DNA from: Roseomonas sp. HF4
Lineage (GTDB): Bacteria; Pseudomonadota; Alphaproteobacteria; Acetobacterales; Acetobacteraceae
Assembly (NCBI RefSeq): GCF_005222755.1
Contig: NZ_STGD01000003.1
Coordinates: forward strand, 310,001-374,000
Direction of reading: 5' to 3'
DNA: 64,000 nucleotides
Shown: positions 35,026 to 44,051 of the stretch, piece by piece
Layout of the letters: every line of letters begins with the position of its first letter
Position numbering within the stretch: position 1 is the first letter of the stretch
Notes under the pieces: generated by a model
Database searches by the model: none
The model's input: only the letters and a program-made list of their open reading frames with translations
Told to the model about the DNA's origin: nothing
Made by a program: the position numbers and the translations under genes

Positions 35026-35796
35026 ATGCCCGGCCTGCAGCGGCTTTCGGGCGGGCTGCGCCGGGCGGGGCTCGGGCTGCTCGATGCGCTGCTGCCGCCG
35101 CGCTGCCTGACCTGTGAGGCCGAGGTGGTGGCGCAGGGGACGCTCTGCGCGGGCTGCTTCGCGGGGCTTTCGCCCATCACGGCACCGTTCTGCCGGCGCT
35201 GCGGGGTGCCTTTCGCGCATGACGGCCAGGTGGCGGATGCGCTCTGCCCGCGCTGCACGGCGCGGCCGCCACCCTTCCGGGAAGCGCGGGCGGCACTGCG
35301 GTACGATGCCGGCGCGAAGCGCCTGATCCTGCCCTTCAAGCATGCCGACCGGACGGAACTGGCGCGGCCGCTGGCCCGCCAGATGGCGCGCGCCGGCGCG
35401 GCATTGCTGGCGCGGGCAGATGTGATCGTGCCGGTGCCTGCGCATTGGCAGCGGTTGCTTGGCCGGCGCTACGACCAGGCGGCGCTGCTGGCGCGCGCCC
35501 TGGGCACGCTGTCCGAGCGGCGCGTCGTGCCGGATGCACTGGCACGGGCACGACGGACGCCGCCGCTCGGCGACCGCGGCGCCGCCGAGCGCGCGGTGAC
35601 GGTGGAGGGCGCCTTCGCACTGTCGCGCGCCGGGCGCACGGCGGTCGCCGGGCGGCAGGTGCTGCTGGTGGACGACGTGCTGACCTCGGGCGCGACCGCC
35701 GGGGCCTGCGCCGTGGCGCTGCTGGCGGGCGGCGCGGCGGCGGTCGACGTGCTCGCGGCGGCGCGGGTGCCGGACCCACGGCTGCGCGAGGGGTGA
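35026..35796 (+). CDS. comF: ComF family protein (phosphoribosyltransferase-like)
   Basis: A 256-residue protein. The N-terminal double zinc ribbon has CXXC pairs: RCLTCEAE, TLCAGCFAGL, FCRRCGVPF and LCPRCTARPP. The C-terminal PRTase-like domain has the PRPP loop LLVDDVLTSGATAGACA. ComF was first found in DNA-uptake competence of Bacillus and Haemophilus; in alphaproteobacteria it is nearly universal regardless of competence. Start ATG 35026 follows the rhodanese stop closely. It is followed by composite repeat copy C and then grxC. Confidence 0.93.
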   Translation: MPGLQRLSGGLRRAGLGLLDALLPPRCLTCEAEVVAQGTLCAGCFAGLSPITAPFCRRCGVPFAHDGQVADALCPRCTARPPPFREARAALRYDAGAKRLILPFKHADRTELARPLARQMARAGAALLARADVIVPVPAHWQRLLGRRYDQAALLARALGTLSERRVVPDALARARRTPPLGDRGAAERAVTVEGAFALSRAGRTAVAGRQVLLVDDVLTSGATAGACAVALLAGGAAAVDVLAAARVPDPRLREG

Positions 35797-35814
35797 TGGA
35801 CGCGGGCGAGGAAG

Positions 35815-35942
35815 GTCGGGGGAGGGGAACCTCCCCCGAGCCCACTCCCTTCCTTGGCACTTGGCGCCGGTCCCGGGACGCGGGCGCCAGGTGTCAAGAA
35901 AGGTTGTGGGGGGTCCGGGGGGAGAAGTTCCCTTCTCGCCCG
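35815..35942. repeat. Composite palindromic intergenic repeat, copy C (module 2, reversed)
   Basis: About 128 bases between comF and grxC with three nested dyads. At 35817-35838 a perfect 9-pair hairpin has stem CGGGGGAGG and loop GGAA. At 35848-35903 two 21-base arms (CCTTCCTTGG then CACTTGGCGCC; GGCGCCAGGTGTC then AAGAAAGG) pair at 20 of 21 positions counting G-U. A GAGAAG/CTTCTC hairpin sits at the right end. The reverse complement aligns to copy D across its whole length and to the right half of copy A. Confidence 0.85.
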
Positions 35943-36021
35943 CCTTGCGGCCGCGTCGGTCTGCTTGGCGTGCGCCGTGTCGCCGCTTGACCGCCGGTCG
36001 CGGCGCGCCAAGTCTCGCGGC

Positions 36022-36279
36022 ATGGCCAAGGTTGAAATCTACGTCCAGGACTTCTGCCCCTATTGCGCGCGCGCCAAGGCGCTGCTCGACCGCAAGGGCA
36101 TCCCCTACGACGAAATCTACGCCCCGAACGGCTCCGAGGCCCGGGCGCAGGCGATCGCGCGCTCCGGCGGCCGGACAACGGTGCCGCAGGTTTTCATCGA
36201 CGGGCGGCCGGTTGGCGGCTCGGACGACCTGCATGCGCTGGACCGCGCGGGACGCCTCGATGCCCTGCTGACGGCATGA
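36022..36279 (+). CDS. grxC: Glutaredoxin 3
   Basis: An 85-residue thioredoxin-fold protein with the dithiol active site FCPYCARAKALLDRKGIPYDEI at about residues 11-33, the cis-proline segment TTVPQVFIDGRPVGGSDDL, and a C-terminal helix. It reduces protein disulfides and glutathione mixed disulfides in the cytoplasm with glutathione. ATG 36022 gives the full fold; upstream codons in frame fall within the repeat and are ignored. It is in the widespread alphaproteobacterial order comF-grxC-...-DUF1178-ubiG, but the carbon-nitrogen hydrolase gene often found after grxC is not here. Confidence 0.95.
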   Translation: MAKVEIYVQDFCPYCARAKALLDRKGIPYDEIYAPNGSEARAQAIARSGGRTTVPQVFIDGRPVGGSDDLHALDRAGRLDALLTA

Positions 36280-36370
36280 GTGGCCCGGGGGGCTGGCACT
36301 TCGTCGGAACGAGTGCCAAATCATCGTCATGGCGTAGGCCGGAGGGCGGCGCGCCGGACGTGAGGGAGCG

Positions 36371-36859
36371 ATGATCCACTACCAGCTGCGCTGTACGAGC
36401 GCCGCCGAGGCCCACGAATTCGACAGCTGGTACAAGGACAGTGCGGCCTTCGATCGGCTGGCGCAGGCCGGGATGGTGGAATGCCCCGTGTGCGGCGGCA
36501 CGCAGGTCTCGCGCGCGTTGATGGCGCCGGCGATCCCGAAGAAGGGCCGGCCCGCGCGCAACGCCGTCGTTCCCGTCGCCCCGCCCGCCCCGCCGCCGCC
36601 GGATGCGCCGCCCGCCGCGGCCGCCGCCGGCCCGATGCCGGCGCAGGTCCGCGCCGTGCTCCAGAGGCTTCGCGCCGAGGTCGAAAAGACCTGCGACTAC
36701 GTCGGCCCGGACTTCGCCGAGGAGGCGCGGCGCATGCACCGCGGCGATTCCGACCGCCGCGGCATCTTCGGGGAGGCCAGCGATCAGGACGCCGAGGCGC
36801 TGCGCGAGGAAGGGATCGAGGTGGCGCGCATTCCCTGGGTGCCGCCCTCGGACGCGTGA
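36371..36859 (+). CDS. DUF1178 family protein
   Basis: A 162-residue protein with an N-terminal zinc-ribbon-like region (MIHYQLRCTSAAEAHEFDSWYKDS...ECPVCGGTQVSRALMAPAI), a Pro/Ala-rich linker of about 35 residues (VAPPAPPPPDAPPAAA), and the conserved C-terminal part YVGPDFAEEARRMHRGDSDRRGIFGEASDQDAEALREEGIEVARIPWVPP. The family is alphaproteobacteria- and betaproteobacteria-centred with no known activity. The linker here looks longer than usual. It follows grxC by 91 bases and converges with ubiG. Confidence 0.9.
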   Translation: MIHYQLRCTSAAEAHEFDSWYKDSAAFDRLAQAGMVECPVCGGTQVSRALMAPAIPKKGRPARNAVVPVAPPAPPPPDAPPAAAAAGPMPAQVRAVLQRLRAEVEKTCDYVGPDFAEEARRMHRGDSDRRGIFGEASDQDAEALREEGIEVARIPWVPPSDA

Positions 36860-36863
36860 GGCT

Positions 36864-37598
36864 TCAGGCAGCCCGCGCCATGACCAGGTAGTTAACGCCG
36901 ACGTCGCGCGTCGCGCGCCATCTTCCCGTCAGCGGGTCCATCGCCATGCCCGTGATGTCCGCGACGCCGAGCCCGGCGGCGCGGAGCCCCGTGCCGAGTT
37001 CGCCCGGTGTCACGAACATCTTCCAGTCATGCGTGCCGACGGGCAGCAGCCGCAGCAGGTATTCCGCGCCGACCTTGGCCATCAGGAAGGACCGCGGCGT
37101 GCGGTTCAGCGTGGAAAGGAACACGAGCCCGCCGGGTTTCGCGGCGCGCGCCAGGGCGGCCAGGAAGGCGGCGCGGTCGCCCACGTGCTCGATGACCTCG
37201 AGCGCCACGACGGCGTCGAACGCCTCGCCCTCGGGCAGGTCCTCGGGCTGTCCCTCGCGGTAGGCAATGTTGAGGCCCCCGGCGGCCGCATGCGCGCGCG
37301 CCGCCTCCAAGGCCTCCCCGGCCGCGTCGAGCCCGGTGACCTGGGCGCCGTGGCGGGCCAGGGCCTCCGCGGCCAGGCCGGCGCCGCAACCGACATCGAG
37401 CACCGTGAGGCCGGCCAGCGCGTACCTCGCCGCCGGGTCCCGCCCGTGCTGGCGGGCCAGGCGCTCGGCGATCCAGCCAGTGCGCAGTGGGTTCATCGCG
37501 TGCAGCGGCCGCATCGGGCCCGCCGGGTCCCACCAGCGGGCGGCCAGGGCGTCGAATTTGGCGATCTCGCCGTCCAGCGCGGTGCCGGGCTGCGGCAT
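36864..37598 (-). CDS. ubiG: Bifunctional 2-polyprenyl-6-hydroxyphenol methylase / 3-demethylubiquinol 3-O-methyltransferase
   Basis: A 244-residue class I methyltransferase that makes the two O-methylations of ubiquinone. Features: the N-terminal FDALAARWWDPAGPMRPLHAMNPLRTGWIAERL pattern unique to UbiG, SAM motif VLDVGCGAGLAAEALARHGAQVTGLDAA, FDAVVALEVIEHVGD, and the C-terminal KPGGLVFLSTLNRTPRSFLMAKVGAEYLLRLLPVGTHDWKMFVTPGEL with YLVMARAA at the end. ATG 37598. It is divergent from lysC, with a 132-base gap. Confidence 0.96.
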   Translation of the reverse strand: MPQPGTALDGEIAKFDALAARWWDPAGPMRPLHAMNPLRTGWIAERLARQHGRDPAARYALAGLTVLDVGCGAGLAAEALARHGAQVTGLDAAGEALEAARAHAAAGGLNIAYREGQPEDLPEGEAFDAVVALEVIEHVGDRAAFLAALARAAKPGGLVFLSTLNRTPRSFLMAKVGAEYLLRLLPVGTHDWKMFVTPGELGTGLRAAGLGVADITGMAMDPLTGRWRATRDVGVNYLVMARAA

Positions 37599-37669
37599 GG
37601 GGTCCTCCTCGGCCGGGCGGCGGCGGGTTGCGCGCGCGGCGGCCGATGGGTATCTGTCCCGCCCCGCCG

Positions 37670-37700
37670 CCCGGCGCAACCGCCGGGTGCGCGCTTTTTT
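37670..37700 (+). promoter_or_regulatory. Hairpin plus T-tract in the lysC leader
   Basis: A perfect 7-pair stem (CCCGGCG at 37670-37676, loop CAAC, CGCCGGG at 37681-37687) is followed by TGCGCGC and six T (37695-37700), ending 30 bases before the lysC ATG. The gap between stem and T run is longer than in a standard intrinsic terminator. It could be a weak attenuator for lysC or simply chance in G+C-rich DNA. Confidence 0.3.
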
Positions 37701-37730
37701 CCGCCCGGCCCCAGGATCCAGACGCCGCCG

Positions 37731-38954
37731 ATGGCTCGCATCGTCATGAAGTTCGGCGGCACCTCCGTCGCCGACCTCGACCGCATCCGCAACGTCGCCA
37801 CCCGCGTGAAGCGGGAGGTCGATGCCGGCCACCAGGTCGCCGTCGTGGTCTCGGCCATGTCGGGCGTGACCAACCAGTTGGTGAAGTGGTGCCAGGAACT
37901 GTCACCCCTGCACGACGCGCGCGAATACGACACCGTCGTCGCCACGGGGGAGCAGGTGACCACCGGCCTGACCGCGATCGCGCTGCAGACGATCGGCGTG
38001 GAGGCGCGGTCCTGGCAGGGCTGGCAGGTGCCGATCCTGACCGACAACGCGCATGGCAAGGCGCGCGTCGAACGGATCGACGGCGCGCTGCTGATCGAGC
38101 GGATGGAGGCCGGCCAGGTCCCGGTGATCGCGGGCTTCCAGGGGATCGAGACGGGGCGGGGCCGGATCACGACGCTGGGCCGCGGCGGGTCCGACCTCTC
38201 GGCCGTGGCGGTGGCGGCGGCGGTCAAGGCCGACCGCTGCGACATCTATACCGACGTGGACGGCATCTACACGACCGACCCGCGCATTGTGCCGCGGGCC
38301 CGCAAGCTCGAGCGCATCACCTTCGAGGAAATGCTCGAACTGGCCTCGGTCGGTGCCAAGGTGCTCCAGACGCGCTCGGTGGAACTGGCGATGAAGCTGG
38401 GCGTCCGGGTCCAGGTTGTGTCGAGCTTCGAGGACAAGCCCGGTTCGCTCGTGGTGGATGAGGACGAGATCGTGGAACAGCCCGTGGTTTCCGGCATCGC
38501 GTATTCGCGCGACGACGCCAAGGTGACGCTGCGCCGCCTGCCGGACCGTCCGGGGGTCGCGGCCCGCGTCTTCGGCGCGCTCGCGAAGGCCAACGTCAAC
38601 GTGGACATGATCGTCCAGAACATTGGCGCGGACGGCATGACCGACATGACCTTCACCGTCGGCAAGGCGGATTTGGCGCGCGCGCAGGACGTCCTCGGCA
38701 AGGCGCAGGGAGACCTCGGGCACGAGGCGCTGCTGGCCGACCCGGATGTCGCCAAGATCAGCGTCGTCGGCATCGGCATGCGCAGCCATGCGGGCGTCGC
38801 CAACACCATGTTCGGCGCGCTGGCCGAAAAGGGCATCAACATCCAGGTGATCTCGACCAGCGAGATCAAGGTCAGCGTCCTGGTGGCGTCGGACTACACG
38901 GAACTGGCGGTGCGCGCGCTGCACACAGCCTACGGCCTGGACGCGCCGGCATGA
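37731..38954 (+). CDS. lysC: Aspartate kinase (ACT-domain regulated)
   Basis: A 407-residue aspartokinase catalysing the first step of the lysine/threonine/methionine pathway. The catalytic domain begins IVMKFGGTSVADLDRI, with [52 protein letters not shown] and the hinge MLELASVGAKVLQTRSVELA. Two C-terminal ACT domains follow (VTLRRLPDRPGVAARVFGALAKANVNVDMIVQN and ISVVGIGMRSHAGVANTMFGALAEKGINIQVISTSEIKVSVLV), the usual site of feedback inhibition by lysine and/or threonine. Start ATG 37731; the long upstream open frame belongs to no gene. The next gene overlaps by four bases. Confidence 0.97.
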   Translation: MARIVMKFGGTSVADLDRIRNVATRVKREVDAGHQVAVVVSAMSGVTNQLVKWCQELSPLHDAREYDTVVATGEQVTTGLTAIALQTIGVEARSWQGWQVPILTDNAHGKARVERIDGALLIERMEAGQVPVIAGFQGIETGRGRITTLGRGGSDLSAVAVAAAVKADRCDIYTDVDGIYTTDPRIVPRARKLERITFEEMLELASVGAKVLQTRSVELAMKLGVRVQVVSSFEDKPGSLVVDEDEIVEQPVVSGIAYSRDDAKVTLRRLPDRPGVAARVFGALAKANVNVDMIVQNIGADGMTDMTFTVGKADLARAQDVLGKAQGDLGHEALLADPDVAKISVVGIGMRSHAGVANTMFGALAEKGINIQVISTSEIKVSVLVASDYTELAVRALHTAYGLDAPA

Positions 38955-39997
38955 ACGAAGTGGTCGCGCCCCTTGTTGGGGCGGAAGCCATGCTCGACCG
39001 GCTGATGGCGCGCGGCGCCGCCTTCCTCGGCAGTCGCTACGCCATCATGGGCGGCGCGATGTCCTGGGTGAGCGAGCGGCACCTGGTGGCTGCGCTGTCC
39101 AATGCCGGCGCCTTCGGCGTGATCGCCTGCGGCGCGATGGAGCCGCCCCGCCTGGCCGAGGAGATCGCCGGCACGCAGGCGCTGACGCGGAAGCCCTTCG
39201 GCGTGAACCTCATCACGATGCATCCGCGGCTCGAGCAGCTCGTCGATGTCTGCCTCGCGGCCCGGGTCGGGCACATCGTCTTCGCCGGCGGCATCCCGCC
39301 GGGCAGCGCGATCAAGAAGGCCAAGGAGGGCGGCGCGAAGGTGGTGTGCTTCGCGCCCGCGCTGGTGCTGGCGAAGCGGCTGATCCGCAGCGGCGCCGAT
39401 GCGCTGGTGATCGAGGGATCGGAGGCGGGCGGGCATATCGGGCCGGTCTCGCTCAACGTGCTGGCGCAGGAGATCCTCCCGCACGTGACCGAGGTGCCGG
39501 TCTTCGTGGCTGGCGGCATCGGGCGGGGGGAGGCGATCCTGTCCTACCTCGAGATGGGTGCGGCCGGGGTGCAGCTTGGCACGCGCTTCGTCTGCGCCGC
39601 GGAATGCATCGCCCACGCGGCCTTCAAGAACGCCTTCATCCGGGGCCATGCGCGCGACGCCATGCCGACCGTGCAGCTCGACGACGCCTTCCCCGTCATT
39701 CCCGTGCGCGCGCTGCAGAATGGCGGCACCAGGCGCTTCCTGGAACATCAGGCGGAGACCATCCGCCGCTTCCGCGCGGGCGAGCTCGACAAGGAAGCGG
39801 CGCAGCTCGACATCGAACATTTCTGGGCCGGTGCGCTGCGCCGCGCCGTGATCGACGGCGATGTCGAGAACGGGTCGCTCATGGCGGGCCAGTCCGTCGG
39901 CATGGTGACGAAGGAGCAGCCCGCGGCCGAGATCATCGCGGAGCTGATGGCCCAGGCCGCGGCCGCGCTCGCGGCCCGCGGCCGCGGGGCGGCCTGA
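38951..39997 (+). CDS. Nitronate monooxygenase-like flavin oxidoreductase (NPD/2-nitropropane dioxygenase family)
   Basis: A 348-residue TIM-barrel FMN enzyme. Segments: YAIMGGAMSWVSERHLVAALSNAGAFGVIACGAM at the N terminus, PFGVNLIT, GADALVIEGSEAGGHIGPVSLNVLAQE (with the catalytic His region SEAGGHIG) and PVFVAGGIGRGEAILSYLEMGAAGVQLGTRFVCAAEC (phosphate-binding and FMN contacts). Family members oxidise alkyl nitronates or act as NADH:quinone oxidoreductases or enoyl reductases, so the exact reaction is open. Its ATG overlaps the lysC stop (ATGA), implying translational coupling. Confidence 0.88.
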   Translation: MNEVVAPLVGAEAMLDRLMARGAAFLGSRYAIMGGAMSWVSERHLVAALSNAGAFGVIACGAMEPPRLAEEIAGTQALTRKPFGVNLITMHPRLEQLVDVCLAARVGHIVFAGGIPPGSAIKKAKEGGAKVVCFAPALVLAKRLIRSGADALVIEGSEAGGHIGPVSLNVLAQEILPHVTEVPVFVAGGIGRGEAILSYLEMGAAGVQLGTRFVCAAECIAHAAFKNAFIRGHARDAMPTVQLDDAFPVIPVRALQNGGTRRFLEHQAETIRRFRAGELDKEAAQLDIEHFWAGALRRAVIDGDVENGSLMAGQSVGMVTKEQPAAEIIAELMAQAAAALAARGRGAA

Positions 39998-40073
39998 GGT
40001 GCGGTTCGCGGCTCAGGCATTTGCGGGCGGGACGCGGGGCGGGTAGAAGCCCGGCTTGCGAGCACGAACCAGC

Positions 40074-41036
40074 ATGAAGCGCGCCCCCCGACCCGACATT
40101 GCCGCCGCCGAAGCCGCCCGCGTGGGCGAGGAGCTTCGCGAGGCTCGCCTTTCGCTCGGCGCGAGCGTCGAGGACGTGGCCGAGCGGCTGCGCATCAACC
40201 GCCGGTACATCCACGCCCTCGAGGAAGGCCGGCTGAAGGACCTGCCCGGGCCGGCCTATGCGGTCGGGTTCGTGCGATCCTACGCGACAGCGCTCGGGCT
40301 CGACCCCGACGAGGCCGTCCGCCGCTTCCGCGACATGACGGGCGGTGCCGCGAGCGGTCGCAACGGCGACCTCGTGTTTCCCGAGCCGGTGCCCTCCCGC
40401 GGGGTGCCCGCCGGCGCGCTCGTGGCCGTGGGTGCCGTGCTGGCAGTCGGCGCCTATGTCGCCTGGTTCAACTGGAGCGGGTCGGGCGAACGCGTGGTGG
40501 ATGCCGTGCCGCCCGTGCCCGCTCGCCTGGAGCAGGCCACGCAGGAGGGCCAGCGGCCGCGCCCGCCTGCCCCCGGGCCAACGCCTGGCACGCCGCCCCC
40601 CCCCTCCGCGAACCCGACGCAGGCCTCGGCCGCACCGGCCGTCGGGGCCGCCGCGGCCCCGCCGAGCGCGCCGGCCGCCCCCGCCGCTGCCGCCGCCGCG
40701 CCTCGTCCGGCGCCGCCATCGCCGGGCCCGGTCACGGTGCAGTTGCGCGCGCGGGGCGATTCCTGGGTGCAGGTCCGCGATACCCGGGCCAACCAGGTCA
40801 TCCTCGACCGCGTGCTGCGCAATGGCGACACCTTCCAGGTGCCATCGCGGGAGGGACTCGTCCTGACCACCGGCAAGGCCGAGAACCTCGAGATCCTGCT
40901 GAACGACGAGCCTTCCCCGGTGCTGAGCGGCGCGACCGGGGTGCGGCGCGGCATCGTCCTCGACGTCGATCGCCTGCGCCAGCCCGAGACGGCGGCCCCG
41001 CGCGCAGCCGAAGGGCAGCCCCCGGCCCGCCCCTGA
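40074..41036 (+). CDS. rodZ: RodZ-like helix-turn-helix membrane protein
   Basis: A 320-residue bitopic protein. The cytoplasmic HTH_25 domain (GEELREARLSLGASVEDVAERLRINRRYIHALEEGRLKDLPGPAYAVGFVRSYATALGL, residues 18-76) is followed by one transmembrane helix (about 111-133), a long Pro/Ala-rich periplasmic linker (about 145-215) and a C-terminal DUF4115 beta domain (VTVQLRARGDSWVQVRDTRANQVILDRVLRNGDTFQVP). RodZ links MreB filaments to the cell-wall elongation machinery. ATG 40074; an upstream TTG at 40056 is less likely. The order rodZ-ispG-hisS is common in proteobacteria, which supports the call. Confidence 0.9.
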   Translation: MKRAPRPDIAAAEAARVGEELREARLSLGASVEDVAERLRINRRYIHALEEGRLKDLPGPAYAVGFVRSYATALGLDPDEAVRRFRDMTGGAASGRNGDLVFPEPVPSRGVPAGALVAVGAVLAVGAYVAWFNWSGSGERVVDAVPPVPARLEQATQEGQRPRPPAPGPTPGTPPPPSANPTQASAAPAVGAAAAPPSAPAAPAAAAAAPRPAPPSPGPVTVQLRARGDSWVQVRDTRANQVILDRVLRNGDTFQVPSREGLVLTTGKAENLEILLNDEPSPVLSGATGVRRGIVLDVDRLRQPETAAPRAAEGQPPARP

Positions 41037-41120
41037 GGCACGGCAGGGCCGCCCCGCGAACGCGGCCTTCCGACCGGCGGCCTCACCCGCCATATTGATG
41101 GGGCCGAGCCCGGAGACCGG

Positions 41121-42269
41121 ATGACCACCATGGCCTATCGCCCCTATCAGCAGATCCTGCGCCGGACGTCGCGGCAGATCCATGTCGGCAAGGTCGCCGT
41201 GGGTGGCGATGCGCCCATCTCGGTCCAGACCATGACCAACACGCCGACCGAGGACGCGCAGGCGACCATCGACCAGATCCGGCGCTGCGAGATGGCCGGG
41301 GCCGACATCGTCCGCGTGTCCTGCCCGACCGAGGAGAGCACCGCCGCGCTGGCCGAGATCGTGCGCGAGGTGAACGTGCCGATCGTGGCCGACATCCACT
41401 TCCACTACCGCCGCGCCATCGAGGCCGCCGAGGCCGGTGCGGCCTGCCTGCGCATCAACCCCGGCAACATCGGGTCGAAGGAACGCGTGAAGGAGGTCGT
41501 GAAGGCCGCCCGTGACCACGGCTGCTCGATCCGGATCGGGGTGAACGCCGGCAGCCTCGAGAAGCACCTGCTCGAGAAATACGGGGAGCCCAATCCCGAG
41601 GCGCTGGTCGAGAGCGCGCTCTGGCACGCCGACCATCTGCTCCAGGAAGGCTTCGACGAATTCAAGATCAGCGTGAAGGCGTCGGATGTCTTCCTGGCCG
41701 TCGCCGCCTACCAGCAACTGGCCGAGGCCTGCGACCACCCGCTGCACATCGGCATCACGGAAGCGGGCAGCAAGCGCGCCGGCACGGTGAAGTCCGCGAT
41801 CGGGCTCGGCTCCCTGCTCTGGGCCGGGATCGGCGACACGCTCCGCGTCTCGCTGAGCGCCGAGCCGGAGGAGGAGGTCTCGGTCGGCTGGGAGATGCTG
41901 AAGTCGCTGCATCTGCGCCACCGGGGCGTGAAGATCATCTCCTGCCCGTCCTGCGCCAGGCAGGGCTTCGACGTCATCCGCACGGTGGAAAAGTTGGAGG
42001 AACGGCTCGCGCATATCCGCCAACCGATCACGCTGTCGATCATCGGCTGCGTGGTGAACGGGCCGGGGGAGGCGCTGATGACCGACATCGGCCTGACCGG
42101 CGGGGGCGCGGGCACGCACATGGTCTATTCCGCCGGCCGGACCGACCACACGGTCCGCTCGGAGGATATGGTCGAGCACATCGTCTCCCTGGTCGAGTCG
42201 CGGGCCGAGGCGCTGGCCGCCGCGGCCCATGCCGCCGCGACCGAGGCGGCGCGGCAGGCCGCGGAATGA
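41121..42269 (+). CDS. ispG: 4-hydroxy-3-methylbut-2-en-1-yl diphosphate synthase
   Basis: A 382-residue enzyme (GcpE) of the MEP isoprenoid pathway that reductively opens methylerythritol cyclodiphosphate using a 4Fe-4S cluster. The N-terminal TIM barrel has [72 protein letters not shown] and [12 protein letters not shown]. The C-terminal part carries the cluster ligands in [15 protein letters not shown] and [15 protein letters not shown] 41121 has GGAG a few bases upstream; ATG 41130 is an alternative. It overlaps the next gene by four bases. Confidence 0.97.
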   Translation: MTTMAYRPYQQILRRTSRQIHVGKVAVGGDAPISVQTMTNTPTEDAQATIDQIRRCEMAGADIVRVSCPTEESTAALAEIVREVNVPIVADIHFHYRRAIEAAEAGAACLRINPGNIGSKERVKEVVKAARDHGCSIRIGVNAGSLEKHLLEKYGEPNPEALVESALWHADHLLQEGFDEFKISVKASDVFLAVAAYQQLAEACDHPLHIGITEAGSKRAGTVKSAIGLGSLLWAGIGDTLRVSLSAEPEEEVSVGWEMLKSLHLRHRGVKIISCPSCARQGFDVIRTVEKLEERLAHIRQPITLSIIGCVVNGPGEALMTDIGLTGGGAGTHMVYSAGRTDHTVRSEDMVEHIVSLVESRAEALAAAAHAAATEAARQAAE

Positions 42270-42766
42270 GGCCACGGGCCGGTGTCGCGGCTGGCCGGGC
42301 CCGACCCCGCCTGTCGCTGCCCTCCGCGGTGCTGGCCGGCGCGGTGCTCATGGCGCTTATCGTGGGCCTGGGCGTGCCGGCCGCAGCCCAGATGGCGCCC
42401 AGCCCGGACGATCCAACGGAGGGGGTGGAGGAGCCGCCCGCGGTCGTGATGTCGGCCCCCTTCTCCATCCCGTGCAGCGAGGTGAACAACCGCGCGATGG
42501 AGGCGACGCTCGTGATCCGCCAGCACGCGAGCGTGCTCTCGGTCGGGTTCGACGCCGAGGGGCGGGCGGATGCGCTGGTCCTGCTGGCCTGGCTCGACCA
42601 ATGGGCCGGCCGCCTCAGGGGCCTGATCGACCTCGGCGAGTTCTCGCAATGCCTGGACGACGGGGATGCGGAGACCTACAGGCGGGCGCTGGCGTCCGCG
42701 TCCGCGATCGCGAACCAGGCGCGGGAAGAATTCCTCCGCCCCGTGCGCCCGAGGCCGCGCCGCTAG
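42266..42766 (+). CDS. Exported or membrane-anchored protein of unknown function
   Basis: A 166-residue protein. The start [19 protein letters not shown] is Arg-rich and is followed by a hydrophobic signal helix [22 protein letters not shown] with a likely AAA-Q cleavage site. The mature part begins with an acidic Pro-rich stretch and continues as predicted helices ([55 protein letters not shown]). Two cysteines could pair. I do not recognise a family. Its ATG overlaps the ispG stop (ATGA) and hisS follows in 27 bases, so it is embedded in a housekeeping operon. Confidence 0.7.
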   Translation: MRPRAGVAAGRARPRLSLPSAVLAGAVLMALIVGLGVPAAAQMAPSPDDPTEGVEEPPAVVMSAPFSIPCSEVNNRAMEATLVIRQHASVLSVGFDAEGRADALVLLAWLDQWAGRLRGLIDLGEFSQCLDDGDAETYRRALASASAIANQAREEFLRPVRPRPRR

Positions 42767-42793
42767 CACCATACGAGTGACCGGAATTCCTGG

Positions 42794-44032
42794 ATGACAT
42801 CCCTGCAGCCCGTGCGCGGCACGCGCGACCTGATCGGCGAGGAGTTCCGCCGCCACCACGCGGTGGCGGAAGCCGCGCGCCGCGTCAGCGCGCTCTACGG
42901 CTTCGAGGAATGGGCGACGCCGGTTTTCGAGGATACGCGTGTCTTCGCGCGCGGGCTCGGCGACACCTCGGACGTCGTGATGAAGGAAATGTATTCCTTC
43001 ACCGATCGCGGCGGGGAGTCCGTGACGCTGCGCCCGGAGATGACGGCGGGCGTCTGCCGCGCGCTGGTCTCGAACGGGCTGACGCAGTCGAACCTTCCGC
43101 GCAGGGTGTTCTACGCCGGGCCGATGTTCCGCTACGAGCGACCGCAGAAAGGTCGCTACCGCCAGTTCCACCAGATCGGCATCGAGGTGCTGGGCGCGGC
43201 CGAGCCGCTGGCCGATGCCGAGGTGATCGCGTGCGGCTGGGACATCCTGGTGGCGCTCGGCGTCTCGGACGGGACGATGCTCGAGATCAACACGCTGGGC
43301 GATGCCGAGAGCCGCGCGGCCTATCGCGCCGCGCTGGTCGCGTATTTCGCCGCGCACAAGGATGCGCTGAGCCATGACAGCCGCGTGCGGCTGGAGAAGA
43401 ACCCGCTGCGGATCCTCGACAGCAAGGACGAGACGGACCGCGCGATCGTGGCTGGAGCGCCCATGATCGGCGAGCACCTGACCGAGGCGGCCGCCGCGTT
43501 CTACGCCGCGGTCAAGGCGCGCCTCGCGCGCTTCGGCGTGCCGTTCCGCGAGAACCCGCGCATCGTCCGGGGCCTCGACTACTACAGTCACACCGCCTTC
43601 GAGTTCGTGACCGACCGCCTGGGCGCGCAGGGCACCGTCATGGCGGGCGGGCGCTACAACGGCCTCGTCGAGGAGATGGGCGGCCCGGCGACACCCTCCG
43701 TCGGCTGGGCGGCCGGGATCGAGCGGCTGGCCATGCTGCTGCCGCAGGCGCCGGCGGCACCGCGGCCCGTGGCCGTGATCCCCGTGGGTGATGCCGCGGA
43801 GGGCGCGGCGCTCGACATGCTGCAGGCCCTGCGGCGCGCCGGCGTGGTGGCCGAGATCGCCTATCGCGGCAACCTCAAGCGCCGCATGGAGCGCGCGAAC
43901 AGGATCGGGGCGCGCGCGGCCGTGATCCTGGGGGAGGAGGAGATCGCGGCCGGCGTCGCGCAGCTGCGTGACCTCGATGCCGGAACGCAGGAAAAGGTGC
44001 CTCTGCCGGAGGTGCCGGGGCGGCTGGCGTGA
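42794..44032 (+). CDS. hisS: Histidine--tRNA ligase
   Basis: A 412-residue class II aminoacyl-tRNA synthetase that charges tRNA-His. Motif 1 region: [44 protein letters not shown]. Motif 2: [17 protein letters not shown]...[23 protein letters not shown]. The histidine-binding loop is [17 protein letters not shown]; motif 3 includes [14 protein letters not shown]. The C-terminal anticodon-binding domain ([58 protein letters not shown]) follows. Length is normal. Confidence 0.97.
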   Translation: MTSLQPVRGTRDLIGEEFRRHHAVAEAARRVSALYGFEEWATPVFEDTRVFARGLGDTSDVVMKEMYSFTDRGGESVTLRPEMTAGVCRALVSNGLTQSNLPRRVFYAGPMFRYERPQKGRYRQFHQIGIEVLGAAEPLADAEVIACGWDILVALGVSDGTMLEINTLGDAESRAAYRAALVAYFAAHKDALSHDSRVRLEKNPLRILDSKDETDRAIVAGAPMIGEHLTEAAAAFYAAVKARLARFGVPFRENPRIVRGLDYYSHTAFEFVTDRLGAQGTVMAGGRYNGLVEEMGGPATPSVGWAAGIERLAMLLPQAPAAPRPVAVIPVGDAAEGAALDMLQALRRAGVVAEIAYRGNLKRRMERANRIGARAAVILGEEEIAAGVAQLRDLDAGTQEKVPLPEVPGRLA

Positions 44033-44051
44033 GGGCGCGCGAGAAGCGAGT

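Noticed and set aside
36603..37730. Long open frame leading into lysC that could be an N-terminal extension
   Set aside because: Aspartokinase starts at the KFGGTSV strand directly after ATG 37731; the upstream part overlaps DUF1178 and is antisense to ubiG.
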